A stretch of 64,000 nt of DNA from Dromiciops gliroides (taxonomy: Eukaryota > Chordata > Mammalia > Microbiotheria > Microbiotheriidae), in contig NC_057867.1 in assembly GCF_019393635.1 (NCBI RefSeq), forward strand, positions 69,381,492 to 69,445,491, read 5' to 3'. The notes beneath the pieces were generated by a model. It did not search any database and had not been told where the DNA came from. It saw nothing but the letters and a program-made list of their open reading frames with translations. Both the position numbers and the translations under genes were made by a program. Every line of letters starts with the position of its first letter. Positions within the stretch are counted from its first letter, which is position 1. Positions 20,669 through 32,466 of this stretch are shown here, piece by piece.

Positions 20669-21885
20669 GAGTACTCCCATCCCAGCCAAATGGCACCCCA
20701 GTCTCCTGCTGCCATCTTTCAGGCATGCTTCTCCACAGCTGAGCCAAGAACTCTCTTTTCCTTTCTAGCTGGTGAGGGAGACCTTGGTGCTGATATCCCA
20801 TGGCAGCCATTAGCAGCTGGGTAAGGTCATGCAGGTGCCCAGGCTTGGCCCAGCAGTTGGTGCTCTGGTTTGTGCTCTGTACTCAGCCCTCTTGGGATTT
20901 ATCCCCAAAAGTGAAAAGGGCTCACTCTGCAACTGACCCTAAAACCAGTGCCAAGGGTTGACTAACCAACCCTTACCCATCCACAAGAACCTAAGCCAGC
21001 CTAATTATGTCTAGTCCCTGAGACTCCATTTTAGATGATATCCTAAGGATATTCCCAGTAGATATCCCTTAATCCGTTCAACAAAGGATGTCAGTGGCCA
21101 TGTCTATACCCTCCCTAGGGAAAAACAGAATTCTAAGCAAAGCTTTGCTTCCTCAAACTGATTTGGTTCCTTGGATAACCCTTCCACCTCTATAGGCCTT
21201 AGGAAAATGGAACCCAAAGGGGTTAAGTGACTTGCCCAAGGCCACACTAGTAGTAAGTAGTGGAGCTATGATTTGAACTCAAGGTCTCTGAGTCTTCCCA
21301 CTGTAGACATGACAATTGTAATCTGTTATAAAATGCGTGGGAGTGAAGGAGGTGTGGAGGAGCCAAGTTCAAATCTCATCTCTTTGCCTCTTACTAATGG
21401 TGTGACCCTCAAGATCCCTTCTAGCTTGAGATCTATGATCCGTGACCTCCTGCCCACAGACTGACCACATGTCTGCTGTTGTGGATAATAGGTCACTGAT
21501 AGCATCACAAAATGTATACCTTTCTTTTGCTACTGAGCTAATTAAATTTGATCAAGGTTGCTATGGACCAGCAATAACAAAGAGACATTTTTCTAGGGGG
21601 TTTTCCAGTTGTGTCTGCTCTAGTGCCTGTAGCCAGCCTGGCTCTCTCCTCTCCTCATTAGAGAAACCAAAATTAAAATCAACTAAAAGTTTTTGGTTAA
21701 GAATAGAGAAATGAATTCTGCCTTGAGAAAGGTCAGGATTGATGCCCTCATTCAAATAGAAAAACGATCTACTTTAGTCTGAGACCTCTGTCAGAATGAC
21801 TGAGTATACAGGGTACAGTCTGAGCCAGGCTCAAAATGTTTGTCAGAGGGGCCCTATGAAGAAAATTCCAGTAGAAAGCCAATCC
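20669..21885. other. Intron; one MIR-like core fragment, otherwise unassigned
   Basis: 'ggttaagtgacttgcccaag' at 21221 belongs to an antisense MIR fragment (about 21215-21300). The rest has no exon signature and no repeat I can name. Confidence 0.5.
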
Positions 21886-21889
21886 AGAC

Positions 21890-22015
21890 AGGATCTATGG
21901 AGTGCCTACTGTGTGTGAGATAGTGTGCTGGGCACTGGGGATGAGATGACAAAAAGAGAAGCTAGTCCTTGGCCTCAAAGAGATTATATTCTGCTGGGGG
22001 TGGAGGGATATACCA
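21890..22015 (-). repeat. L2 3' end fragment, antisense
   Basis: 'ggagtgcctactgtgtgtga', 'ctgggcactggggatgagat' and 'cctcaaagagattatattct' form a reversed L2 tail. Confidence 0.75.
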
Positions 22016-23105
22016 TGGAACTTTCTTTTGTCACTTTCAGCTTCCCCTAAGAGTGGGTGAAGGGCTCACTCTCTGTTGCTCCCATTAGGTTGGATTTGAG
22101 ACATCACAGACCATGATGAGCTCTGTTCTGTTTTTTACCACCAGGTGGAAGCATTAGAATTCAGTTCACAAGTGACAAATGACAATTCCTGAAGAGCAGC
22201 CCTTCCAGACCAATGATGGGAGCAGATAAAACAAGGGTTCCTGCCCACAGGCTCACTGTTTCAGCCACCCCTGCCCCCAAATGGGAGAGTGTGTGTGTAT
22301 TTTTGAGGGAAGGTATTTTTCGAGGCTCAGAATGTGATTTCATGGATTGTACTTCTGGTAAAAATTCACCAAGGGTCAAGATCAGGCAAGCCTTGATTTC
22401 TAGGCTCTTAGGAGGGATTTGGGGAGGTCGTGCCCTTAAACTTTGGCATATATGAACACCCAGACTTCGAAGTCATATTAAAGTGGAAATGCCTTAGTGA
22501 CATGTTCACAAAGAGAAAAATGAGGAATTATCACCATTTTAATTAGCTTAGGAGAGTTAATTTTCAGGAAAACTAGCAATCTTTTTAAGAAAAAATGCTT
22601 GTGGGGGAAAAACCCTGCTGTGACTTTAATAAAGGCACTGTGCAGTTAATAGAGCCGATATGGAAGGTATTACAACAGTTGCTTTTCTTTTCTTTTCCCC
22701 TAATTCGCTCATCCATTCAGTCAACACATTTCTTAAGTGCCCTCCATATCCGGGGGCTGAGATGGCTGGTGCGGGGGGGGGGGGCATACAAAAGGTGCCT
22801 AACCAGCCGCTGAAACCTTCCACTGAGGGGGACATGCGCCCCCCCCCCACCTCCCAGGGCAGTGCATTCTGTTTTGGGGCTGTGCTCGTTCTTACTAAGT
22901 TTTTACATAGTGTTCTGTCATGGATAGGAAGTTGAATTAGGTAACCTCTAAAGCTCCTGTCAACTCTGGCTCTGTGATTTCCTCTAAAAACCCTTCTTAG
23001 TGAAGCTTGTATGTACTTTTATTGAAGAAATCTGCCCTAGTCAGTTCTCTCTTCTCTCCTCCCCACCCCTCAATAAACACCCCAAGTTCTTGAGTTTCCC
23101 TGCCA
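22016..23105. other. Intron with paired G and C homopolymers
   Basis: Mostly unassigned. A run of 12 G at 22773-22784 and a run of 10 C at 22839-22848 lie 54 bp apart and are complementary. No exon signature. Confidence 0.6.
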
Positions 23106-23109
23106 GGTC

Positions 23110-24390
23110 TAGTCAACAAGCAAGCATCGATTAAGCACCTACTGTGTGCCAGGCACCCCAGGGATGTAAAGAAAGGCAAAAACAATCCCTGTTCTCAAGG
23201 AGCTGGCAGTTTAACAGTGAAGGTGAGATGTAAATAATGATGTACCAATGCACTCTAGACAGGATCACTTGGTGATAATCAGCACAGGGAAAGCTGGGAT
23301 CGCAGAAGGGAGGATTTCAGCTGCGACTTGAAGGAAACAGGGGAAGGCAGGAGGGAGAGCATTCCAGGCAGGGGGCACAGCCAGAAGAAAGGCACAGAGT
23401 CAGAAGATGGAGTCTGTGCAACGACCGGTGGGAGGCCAGTGTAGTAGAATGGGAGAGAACATAGAAGAGAGTAAGGCATAAGAAAATGGGAAAGATAAGA
23501 AGGGGTCAGGTCATAAAGGCCATAAAAACCAAAGGGGGGATTTTATCATTGATGCTGGAGGTAGTAGGGAGCCATGTAAGAGAGATAACATGGTTAGACC
23601 CTCACTGTAGAAAGATTAGTTTGACAGGTAAGTCAGGGATGGACTGGAGTGGGGAGAGAACTGAGGCAGGTAGACCCCTAGCAGGCATTGCAATAGTTTG
23701 GGTGTGAGGGGATGAAGGCCTGCTCCAGGGGGTGGCAGTGTCAGAGGAAAGAAGGGGGAATACTCACAACATGTTCCAAAGGTCCAGGACTTGGCAGCAG
23801 GTTGGTGATAGGGGTTCAGAGGGAGGAGTCAAGGTGACTAGGAGCATGATGCCCTTAGCAGTCATAGGAACGTTTGGAAGACTGGCAGCTTTGAGAGCTC
23901 AACATGAGCTTGAGGTGCCCGTCAGTTTGAGATGACCAAGAGGGCATGGGAAATGTATGAGCGTAGCTCACCAGAGTGACTAGGCCTGACTAAAGAGAGC
24001 TGCGAGTCATCTGCATGGACACACAGTAGGATGTGTCCATTGACAGGCTCACCAAGGGAGGGTCCAGGAGACACCCATGGGGGACACACGTGGAGGAAGA
24101 CCCAGATACTGAGTAGTTAGACAGGTAGAAAGAAAACGAGGAGGGATGCATGTTGGGAAAATCTAGAGAAGAGAGACTATCCAGGAGAATGTTGCAGGCT
24201 GAGGACTGAGAAAAGGCCATCCATTGGATTTGACCATTAAGAGTCCATTACTAATTTTAGAAAGAACAGTTTGGGTTGCATGATGAGGTGGGAAGCTAGA
24301 CTACAGGGAGTTAAGGAAAGAATGAGAGGAAAAGAAGTGAAAGAACCAATGGATTTCTAAAGGAGTCTTATTATGAAAGAGAGGCTAGAG
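23110..24390 (-). repeat. L2 LINE 3' half, antisense
   Basis: Continuous antisense L2: reversed tail 'gcacctactgtgtgccaggc', then 'gagagcattccaggcagggg', 'agggagccatgtaagagaga', 'gcattgcaatagtttgggtg' and 'ctgcgagtcatctgcatgga'. The reading frames on the minus strand are decayed reverse transcriptase and 3' region. Confidence 0.85.
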
Positions 24391-24393
24391 AGG

Positions 24394-24472
24394 GTGGATG
24401 GATGGATGGATGGATGATGAACGGACATACGGATGGACGGACAGATGGCCAGATGGATGGATGGAGCAAGTG
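24394..24472 (+). repeat. (GGAT)n microsatellite
   Basis: Six perfect GGAT units at the left followed by degenerate GGAC/GGAT units. Confidence 0.85.
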
Positions 24473-24773
24473 AGAAGTTTTTGAGGGTGGGGGACACGAG
24501 TGTGTGTGGAAGTAGTAGAGAAGCATATTGTCATACTCTTCTACTCATACTGACAATCCCTAATCCAATGTTGTTCTTCCCATACACATCTGACCCATCA
24601 CTGTTCTCATTCCTTTATAGTCCTCCTTCCTTTTAATTGGTCGTGACTGAGTAGTTCAAGGGAAAGAGAAAAGATGAATGAAGTGACTGCAAGTATCCAG
24701 TCCATATAAAATTTCCACCTTTTTATTTCTTAGTTTCTTGAAATAGTAATTGATAAATTCATTGTTTTGTTGG

Positions 24774-24916
24774 TTTTTTTGGCGAGGCAATGGGGGTTAA
24801 GTGACTTGCCCAGGGTCACACAGCTAGTAAATGTTAAGTGTCTGAGGCCAGATTTGAACTCAGGTCCTCCTGACTCCAGGGCCGGTGCTCTATCCACTGC
24901 GCCACCTAGCCGCCCC
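24774..24916 (-). repeat. Marsupial CORE-SINE, antisense, with short TSD
   Basis: A T-run, a clean reversed core and a head ending agccgcccc, flanked by attcattgtt (24757-24766 and 24920-24929). Confidence 0.93.
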
Positions 24917-25194
24917 TAGATTCATTGTTATTAAAGAATTAAAAAAAAAATTTCAAGTCTCTTGAAATTAACATGATGGTTTTAGTTTTGCAGTTTTGTG
25001 GTTGGTATATATATCACTTAGCATGGGATAATTGTAGAATTCTACACATATACCTCTCCTTTTATTGTGAGTCTAGGTAGCACAGCTCTTCTTGTCTCAT
25101 TCTCCTTGAAGACAGAGCAGAGCCTTATTTCAGCCCTCATCTTCCTGGATGCCTTGGGTATTGGTGTTATATAACTGCTCTAGGCTACACAGAG

Positions 25195-25440
25195 CACTCA
25201 GTAACAATAATTGGCATTTACAGGGCACTTTAAGGTTTACCAGATGTGTTAATACATCATCTCATTTGCTCCTCCCGGCAATAGGCAATACCTGTTATTA
25301 TCCCCATTTTTACAGCTGAGTAAATTGAGACTTAGGAAGATTAAGTGACTTGTCTATGGTCACTAGACCATAGTGACTGTTAGAGGCAGCAAATCTCAGC
25401 TGATTGCCAATATATTGTTCTCTTCACTGCACCATTTTGC
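25195..25440 (-). repeat. MIR-family SINE, antisense
   Basis: 'ttggcatttacagggcactt', 'catctcatttgctcctcccg', 'gattaagtgacttgtctatg' in the reversed MIR order. Confidence 0.75.
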
Positions 25441-26415
25441 TCTGCTAGTCTCTCTCCAAAGTTACAGGCCCGAATCAGCCTCTCATGTAGTGATGTCATC
25501 AACTCCGAGGAGTTTAGTGATCATCTCTATGCTGATGATTCTCAGATCTATTTATCCAGCCCTTACCTTCCTCCTCACCTCCAGTCCTGCATCACTAACT
25601 GGCATTTTCATATCTTGAACTGGATGCCCCCTATGCATCAACCGAACTCATTCTCTTCCCCTGCCAATGCTCCCCTCTTCCTACATCCCCTATTAGCATC
25701 GAGGGTGCCTCCGTATTGCCAGGCACCTAGGCTTACAACCCAATACCACCCCTGATTCCTCCATACATATCCATTCTATTGCCTAATGTGATCTTTCCTT
25801 TCCTATTTTAATCTTCTTAGCATCTCTTGTTTATGTCTCCTTTTCTCCACTTAGGTTTGTCAACCTGGCGCAGGCCCTTCTCACATCTCACCTTTCCTAA
25901 TGTATCAGACCTTGCTTTCTCTGTCTCCTCACTCTAGTTATCATCTATGCAGATGCCAAGTGTTGTTCTGGCCATGTCATCCTCTTCTCCCCTACTCAGT
26001 AACCTTCAGTGGCTCCCTATTCGAAATCCTCTGGCATTTAAAACTCGTCCTAGTGTCCCCTTGCTAACTTCCCAGTCTCAGACACTACTTCTCTCCATGT
26101 ACTTTATGATCCAGCTTAACCTCTTCACCTCTACCTCCTAATTTTCCTTACTTCCTTCAAGACTTAGCCCAAATGCTTCCTTCTTTAAGAGGTTTGTCCC
26201 CAAACTCTTAGCAGCTAGAATCTTCCCTCTGAGACGATCTTCCATCAACTCTTTCTATATTTTGTGTATAACTAGATATTTTAATATTGTGTCACCCATT
26301 AGAATTTATGCTCCTTGATGGTAAGAACTGTTTTTGCTGTTCTGTGTATATCCAGCTTTTAGCAAGGTTCCTGGAACATAGTAGGCATTTAATCAATGCT
26401 TATTAACTTGACTTA
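25440..26415 (+). repeat. L2 LINE 3' half
   Basis: Sense L2: 'gctgatgattctcagatcta', 'cttgaactggatgcccccta', 'ggctccctattcgaaatcct', the 'tatgctccttgatggtaaga' phrase and the tail 'ggaacatagtaggcatttaa'. It is decayed reverse transcriptase and 3' UTR. Confidence 0.85.
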
Positions 26416-26590
26416 ATGACTCAATTTAAGATTGGAATGGACTCTAGAGATCATTAAACATAGCTTCTTCATTTTACTAACGAAGAAATCAGGACCCACA
26501 AATGTGAAGGGATTTGTCCAAGGTCATATGTGACAGAGGTTGGGTTTGAACCCAGGTCCTCTGTCCAAGTTCCATGCTTTACTATGCTAT
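26416..26590 (-). repeat. MIR SINE, antisense
   Basis: 'ttggaatggactctagagat', 'cttcattttactaacgaaga', 'gggtttgaacccaggtcctc'. Confidence 0.7.
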
Positions 26591-27605
26591 TAGTGATCTC
26601 AGGTCTCCCAATATTAATATATGTACTAGTAAATTCTTAGTTTTCTATTATTCTGTATCTATTGCCTTCATTCTCCCTTGCTCTGCAGTGGCCCCACCTC
26701 CCTCTAGCCCCTTCTTAACCAGATTCAGTAGGTGCTGCTATACTATTAACTCAGATTTGTTCCCAGGACTCCCTCAGCCTATGGAAAAGGCCTCATTCTT
26801 GCCTTTGGCATGGTTTAGAAATGGGGCAGTGATTTTTGGTTCCTTTGCATGGGTAGTTTTGTGTGTTACGTACCAAAGAGTGAATAGAAATGATGCACTG
26901 TGGCAGCTGTTGGGGCGACTGATGGAGGGAATGCTAATTATGTTCAGTCTTAATGTTCTTTGTTGAAAGGCACTCTAAAGTTACTGACTGCAGATTAGCC
27001 TGAGGCACGGACACCTGGCTCTGGCTAGATTGTGTGTCTTCATATCAAACCACACGCCCCATGAGAAATGGTGTTGCCGTGAACTTGTATGGACTATACG
27101 ACATTTGTTGAACTCATTCAGGGCAATTGGGCTCTTGCAGACATGCTTATCAGGGAGGTAAGGTTCTATTCACAGTGCTCATACGTGCTGGTAGTGCACT
27201 GTACATTGATCACAATTTTATTTGTGTGTATGCGCACATATGTGCGTGTTGCTTACATTCGTATACTGGAGAAGACCCACTCTGCATATATCGAAGTTGG
27301 GTTGTGTCTCTGAATGACCAGAGCCCCAGATTATTGTAGTCACGGCCTGCCTTATGTTATAGTCTTTTGTGTACCTGTCTAATCATCTTCCCTACTGAAT
27401 TAGGAACCATGTGAGGGCTGGGCCCAGGTCATTTTTTCTTTGTATTCCTTGCAATATTCAGACTGCTGACTTGTAACTACCATGTGCCCCCTGATATACA
27501 CAAATATATGGGTATATGTGTATACATATACATATATATTTGTATATGTTAAAAGAATGCATGAGTTGTTGAAAATAACATCGGTAGAGTTTTGCTGGAG
27601 TTGGT
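26591..27605. other. Intron; short TA/TG-rich patch, otherwise unassigned
   Basis: A 130-codon open frame at 26574-26966 has no splice context and no family resemblance. A TATA/TGTA-rich patch lies at 27495-27555. Confidence 0.5.
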
Positions 27606-27609
27606 CCAT

Positions 27610-28625
27610 TCATATGAATCACAGAATCACAGAAGTTGGAAAGCTGAACGGCCTTCTAGTCCAACCCATGCCTATAAGGAGTCTACAGGACACAGTACTG
27701 ACAAGTGGCCGCCATGGGACCTTAGTGATAATTTTCTAGTCCAACTCTTTCATTTTATGGGTGAGGAAGCAAAGCCCCTCAGGGCTTCAGGGACTTCACA
27801 CAATCCCAAAGTTGGCAGGGACCTCAGAGGTCAATATGTGCCTGACTGAGAATACCCTCTAATAACAGCTGCGACATTTACACTGTACACATTAAGGTGT
27901 GTAAATACTGTCTATACATGATTAAAGAATGTCTCTTATTGGATTCTCACACAGCCTTGTGAAGTAGCCACTCCGGCTATTCTTCTCCCCTGTTTATTGT
28001 ACTATGGTCACAAAGCTCAGGGCAGAGCCATATTTGAACCCAGGCATCCCTTGCCCCCAGGTCCAGTAGCTGGTGCCTTAGTCTACTCTGCATTTTAAAA
28101 TAATGTCTTCATCAAATGGTCCTCTAGCCTTCTGCATGAAAACCACAAATAAGGCAGAGCCACCAGTTCAGAGACAATGTTGGATGACTTTCCTTGTTAG
28201 GAAAGTTCTTTCTTGTACCCAGTCTAAATATGGCTCTTTGTAGTTTATCCCCACTGCTCGTGGGTCTGTGATCAGGGGTCGGGCAGAACAAGGCTAATCC
28301 CGTTATCTTATGCCAGCTGTTCAGATGCTTGACAGCAGCTGTCATGCCTCTCCTAGGTCTTCTCTTCTCTCTTCTAAATATCCCCAGCTCATTCCATGAT
28401 TCCTCATGCAGAAGAACCCTCTCACTTTCCCAGTGCCCCTTGTCTGGAATGCTCCACTTTGTCCATGTGCTCCCTAAAATGTGGTGCCCAGAACTGATCG
28501 TGGTATCTGAGCCTTGGCCTGACCAGGGGCTCTATTGGTGCCCTAGTTCTAGGTACTCTTCTTCTTCTAATGACACCTAGGTTCTCCTTGCCTTTTGTGG
28601 TACTTTTATCATACACCGGGACTTG
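27610..28625 (-). repeat. L3/CR1 LINE, antisense, interrupted by a MIR
   Basis: Begins with the reversed CR1-type 3' end ('gaatcacagaatcacagaag') and continues with 'cagctgtcatgcctctccta', 'aaaatgtggtgcccagaact' and 'tgaccaggggctctattggt', a typical L3/CR1 antisense series. A MIR-like segment occupies about 27855-28090. Confidence 0.75.
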
Positions 28626-28727
28626 CAGTATTGAAACGGAAAAGAGCATAGACAGGGATTAGGGGTGGAGGGGTGGGCAGAAAAAAGCTAATCCCTCTGC
28701 TCTAGTCCTTAAGATATCTTGCTAACA

Positions 28728-28782
28728 ATAACTAACTAACTAACTAACCAACCAACCAACCAACTAACCAGCTAACTAAATG
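28728..28782 (+). repeat. (AACT)n/(AACC)n microsatellite
   Basis: Runs of CTAA and CCAA tetranucleotides. Confidence 0.9.
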
Positions 28783-29485
28783 CTTATGGAATGGGATGGA
28801 GTTGAGTGCCTTCTGTATTCCCAATCTTTAAAAAGACTTGTTGAATCTACAAGATGGTCAATATTATCATTTTTTAGGCACTGATAGTATTATCCAGAGG
28901 AATTAGGTGCTTTCTGAGGACCAGTAGATCATACATCAGAATTGTGAGGAGCCTGTGTAGCTGGTACCATTTTCCCAGAAAGCTGTGTTCAGGGATGGAG
29001 TAGAAGAGCAAGGAATATTTACTAAGATACATCTAAGATGGAGACATCAGTCTTAAGGGGCCAGTGTGCCCTGCTGTTGTCCTGCTCTGAGAGCATTCAT
29101 GGGGCGTTTCCAACATACGGTCAAGAAAATGTCTTGTTAATTGATTTCTGTCAAAAGCCATTAGCCTAGCAAAAGTCAGCCTGGAGACCCCGCCAAGCTG
29201 AAAGGGCCAAGGGAAAGTTCCATTTCACATATTTGAAGGGCTTTCATGTGAAAGAGGATTAGCCTTTTTCCACTTGGTTGCTGAGAGCAGATACAAGGGC
29301 AGGTAGGAGCAGGTGCAGGGAGGCAGATTTCAGTTTGGTCAAACTTTCCATCTATGAAATGGGCTTTACTAGAAGGGAATAGGCTCCTGCTCTCTAGATA
29401 TCCTTAGTACAAAGCTGACCAAGCACTTGTTGGGCCATTGTGGAGAGGATTCTTATTCAGGGAGAAGTTATACAAGGTCTCTCTC
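28783..29485. other. Intron, no recognised element
   Basis: No exon signature and no named repeat. Confidence 0.5.
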
Positions 29486-29487
29486 TC

Positions 29488-29636
29488 TTTTTTTTTTTAA
29501 GTGAGACAATTGGGGTTAAGTGACTTGCCCAGGGTCACACAGCTAGTAAGTGTCAAGGGTCTGAGGCCGGATTTTGAACTCAGGTCCTCCTGAATCCAGG
29601 ACCGGTTCTCTATCCACTGAGCCACTTAGCTGCCCC
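29488..29636 (-). repeat. Marsupial CORE-SINE, antisense
   Basis: A T-run, reversed core and head ending agctgcccc. The flanking gtctctctc/atctctctc may be a degenerate TSD. Confidence 0.9.
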
Positions 29637-30129
29637 TCGAGATCTCTCTCAACTCAGATAATCTGTGATTCTATAGAAAGCTCTCTGAGGAGTTTTTGAA
29701 TTCACCAAACAAATGTTGATTGCCCACAGTAACTTAATTACAGTATCAACTAGGTACGGCAAGAGTACTTTCTGGAGATGACCAGGTGAGGGGCTGTTGC
29801 CAAGATGGCAGTAAACCTGTCACGTGGTCACTTCAGTTGATGGTCATGTAAACATCATTGGGAACCATAGGAGCTGTTGGGTCTTTTTTGGGTTGTGACT
29901 TTATTCCAGGTGAATGTGGGGGTGGGTGGGTGGGGTAAGTTACTTGTCCATTATGAGAATTCCTTGTTGCTTGATTCAATTTCATGGAATTCTTTGGGAG
30001 TGAGATATATTTGCACTTTCTGGGGCAAGAAAAGATGCTAAGCTAATTACATGCCATTTCTGACCTTTCCCCTCCTTTCATTCTTATATCTCTACGACTT
30101 AGAAAAGTCCTTTGCAATTAGATGGGAGA

Positions 30130-30255
30130 GAGATGAAGGAATATATAATATAAGCTCCTTGAGGGCAGGGATGGTTTCATTTCTGTCTTTGTTTCCCCAG
30201 CACCTAGCACATTGCCTTGTATGTTTTAAATTCCTAATAAATGTTTGCTGAATTG
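30130..30255 (+). repeat. L2 3' end fragment
   Basis: 'aagctccttgagggcaggga', 'tccccagcacctagcacatt', 'aataaatgtttgctgaattg'. Confidence 0.85.
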
Positions 30256-30499
30256 AAAAAAAGAAAAGTGCTTTGCACGCAATAAACATTTAGTAAAACC
30301 TTGGTGAACGCAACTGAATATTAGCTCACAGAGCAAGATGCCTCTGAGTGCTTCTTTCTCAAACTCTTACATTTATGGGGAACTTAGGGCATCAGGTTTC
30401 TGGCTTCAAACCTTCTGACTAGAAAATCATGGAGTGCTGAGAATGAACTTTTAGGTATGGTGAAAAGAGAGGGGCTCCTTCTGTAAGATTTTCTTGGTA

Positions 30500-30650
30500 T
30501 GGGTATTTCAGTGATTTGCGAGTGAAAAGACCTGAGTTTGAATTTTCACTCTGGCAGTATCCATGTATCCATCAGTTAGTCGTTTTACCACATTGGCACC
30601 ATATTATTTCGTCTGTAAAACCAGGATGATAGTATTTGTGCACTACCTTA
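30500..30650 (+). repeat. Degenerate MIR SINE
   Basis: 'aaaagacctgagtttgaatt' and 'tcgtctgtaaaaccaggatg' indicate a sense MIR. Confidence 0.6.
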
Positions 30651-30659
30651 GAAACCTCT

Positions 30660-31015
30660 CATTTGAATCGTCCATCTCTGCCAGTTATTGTCCTCATCTC
30701 TATTCTCTTTCCTGGCTAAACTCCTTGAGAAGACTGTCTTGAATCAATACCTCCACTTCCTCCCCTGGCATTTTATTTTCAGACTTCCAAATTCTGGCTT
30801 CCAAGCTCAGCTTTTTTACTGAAATTGCTTTCTTCAAAGTTCCCGATGATCTCTCAGTTAACAAATCCAATGGCCTTTTCTCAGTCTTTCTCCTTTTCGA
30901 CCTCCCTGCTGCTTTGGACACTATGGATCACCCTCTTCCCCTAGATGTTAATTTGCCTCGATTTTGTGTGATGCTGATTTTCTCTGCTTCTCCATTTGCT
31001 CCTCAGTTGCATTTG
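30660..31015 (+). repeat. L2 LINE, left part of a split copy
   Basis: Decayed L2 reverse transcriptase: 'ctcattatt'-free but with 'ctccttgagaagactgtctt' and 'caatggccttttctcagtct', 'tatggatcaccctcttcccc'. It resumes after the L1 insertion at 31560. Confidence 0.75.
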
Positions 31016-31017
31016 CT

Positions 31018-31560
31018 GGCTCTTCCCACTCCCCTCTCCCTGAGGCAGTAAGCAATTAGATATAGGTTAGATATGTACAATGATGTAAAACATTACTGTA
31101 TTAATCATTTTGTACAAGAAAACTTGAATAAAAGAAAAAAATGAAAGAAAGTGAAAATCACCTGCTTCAGTCTGCATTCAATCAAAATCAGTTCTTTCTT
31201 TGGAGGTGGATCGTATGCTTCATCATTAGTCCTTTGGGATTGTTTTGGATCATTGTGTTGCTGAGAATAGTTAAGTCATTCACAGTTCTTCATCAAACAA
31301 TATTGCTGTCACTGTGCACAATGTTCTCCTGGTTCTGTTCACTTCACTATACATCAGTTCATGTAAGTCTTTCCAGGCATTTCTGAAATCATCCTGCTTG
31401 CCATTTCTTATAGCACAGTAATATTCCATCACCATCATATGCCACAGCTTGTAAACAAGCCATTCCCCAATTGATGGGTATTCCTTTGATTTCCAATTCT
31501 TAGCCACCACAAAAAGAGCTGCTATAAATATTTTTGTACAGATAGGTCTTTTTCTCTTTT
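31018..31560 (-). mobile_element. L1 3' end, antisense, inserted in L2
   Basis: Minus-strand frames encode the C-terminal part of L1 ORF2 (KNWKSKEYPSIGEWL, MEYYCAIRNGKQDDFRNAWK, DLHELMYSEVNRTRRTL) with disruptions. The reversed 3' UTR is at the left ('gcaattagatataggttaga'). L2 sequence continues on both sides. Confidence 0.85.
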
Positions 31561-31900
31561 TTGGGATGTCACCTAGCAGTGTTTCCTTCCTGGCCTCTAA
31601 TCTCCTATTGCCAGCTGTCTATTGCACATCTTGAACTGGGTATCCTACCTCCAGACATGTACAAAATGCAGTTCATTATCTCATGCTTCAGATCCTCTTC
31701 TCTTCCTAACTTTCCTGTTGCCATTGAGGTTGCCACCATGCTCATAACCTGGGTGTTAGCCTAGACTTTTCAATCTGTCCAATCACTCGGCAAGTCCTGA
31801 CATTTCTACCTTCATAACTTCAGTTGGTGGTTGGTCTCCTTCTCTTGTTCTAGCTCCTGCCTGAGCTCACCGGATCTCTGCAGTTTAGTCATACTCATGG
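31560..31900 (+). repeat. L2 LINE, right part of the split copy
   Basis: 'gcacatcttgaactgggtat' and 'cctgttgccattgaggttgc' continue the L2 order from 30660-31015, ending about 200 bp before the next exon. Confidence 0.7.
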
Positions 31901-32106
31901 ATTTTAGAGTTGCTTTCAAAGAATAAGTAATAGATTTTCATACCCTTGTTCCTGTACATTTGAATAATATTCTTCTTTGGGGCCTTTGAGAAGTAATATC
32001 ATATCTTGGGGAACTAGAACTTTGTTTTGGACACGCCAGAGGCAGAAATGATAGTTTGTGTGCCACCTTTAGGAGAAGAATCATTTCTGTTCTTTGTTCT
32101 TTCTAG

Positions 32107-32173
32107 AAAGCCGCGGAATTCTTAGCCCATCGTGGTTACCAAATGAAGTCAAAGCGGTGCCAATCTCTAACTG
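32107..32173 (+). CDS. SLC9A2-like: Na+/H+ exchanger, coding exon: distal tail
   Basis: 67 nt. A strong pyrimidine tract and tctag acceptor ends at 32106; a consensus donor gtaagt follows 32173. It enters in phase 0 and leaves one nt (G). It encodes visible residues 162-183, KAAEFLAHRGYQMKSKRCQS and LT. There is no clear counterpart in human NHE2 or NHE4, except that SKRCQSLT may correspond to the basic-serine run QKRRTISI of NHE2. The case rests on splice-site quality, frame continuity with both neighbours and the absence of stops. Too short for a similarity argument alone. Confidence 0.8.
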
Positions 32174-32466
32174 GTAAGTTTGAAGTCTTCTAACTAGGGC
32201 TGTTTTCTACCACCCCTTCTCTCTCTGAGCTTTCCATTGGCCCCGCCAGCTGCTTAGGCCCATTGTCTTGAGGTGTTCTAAGGCACTGACTAAGTTTTCT
32301 TAACACATTATGCTAACAATCATAAACCTCACATGTGATAATAAGTGGACTAGCAAGGAAGTGGATTTAGGCACCTTGTCATCTGTTATTTTAGGCTTGA
32401 CCACATTTGTCTCATGACTTATTCCTCTCAGTCTGACTTAGTTTGGTTAAGACATATATGTATATT

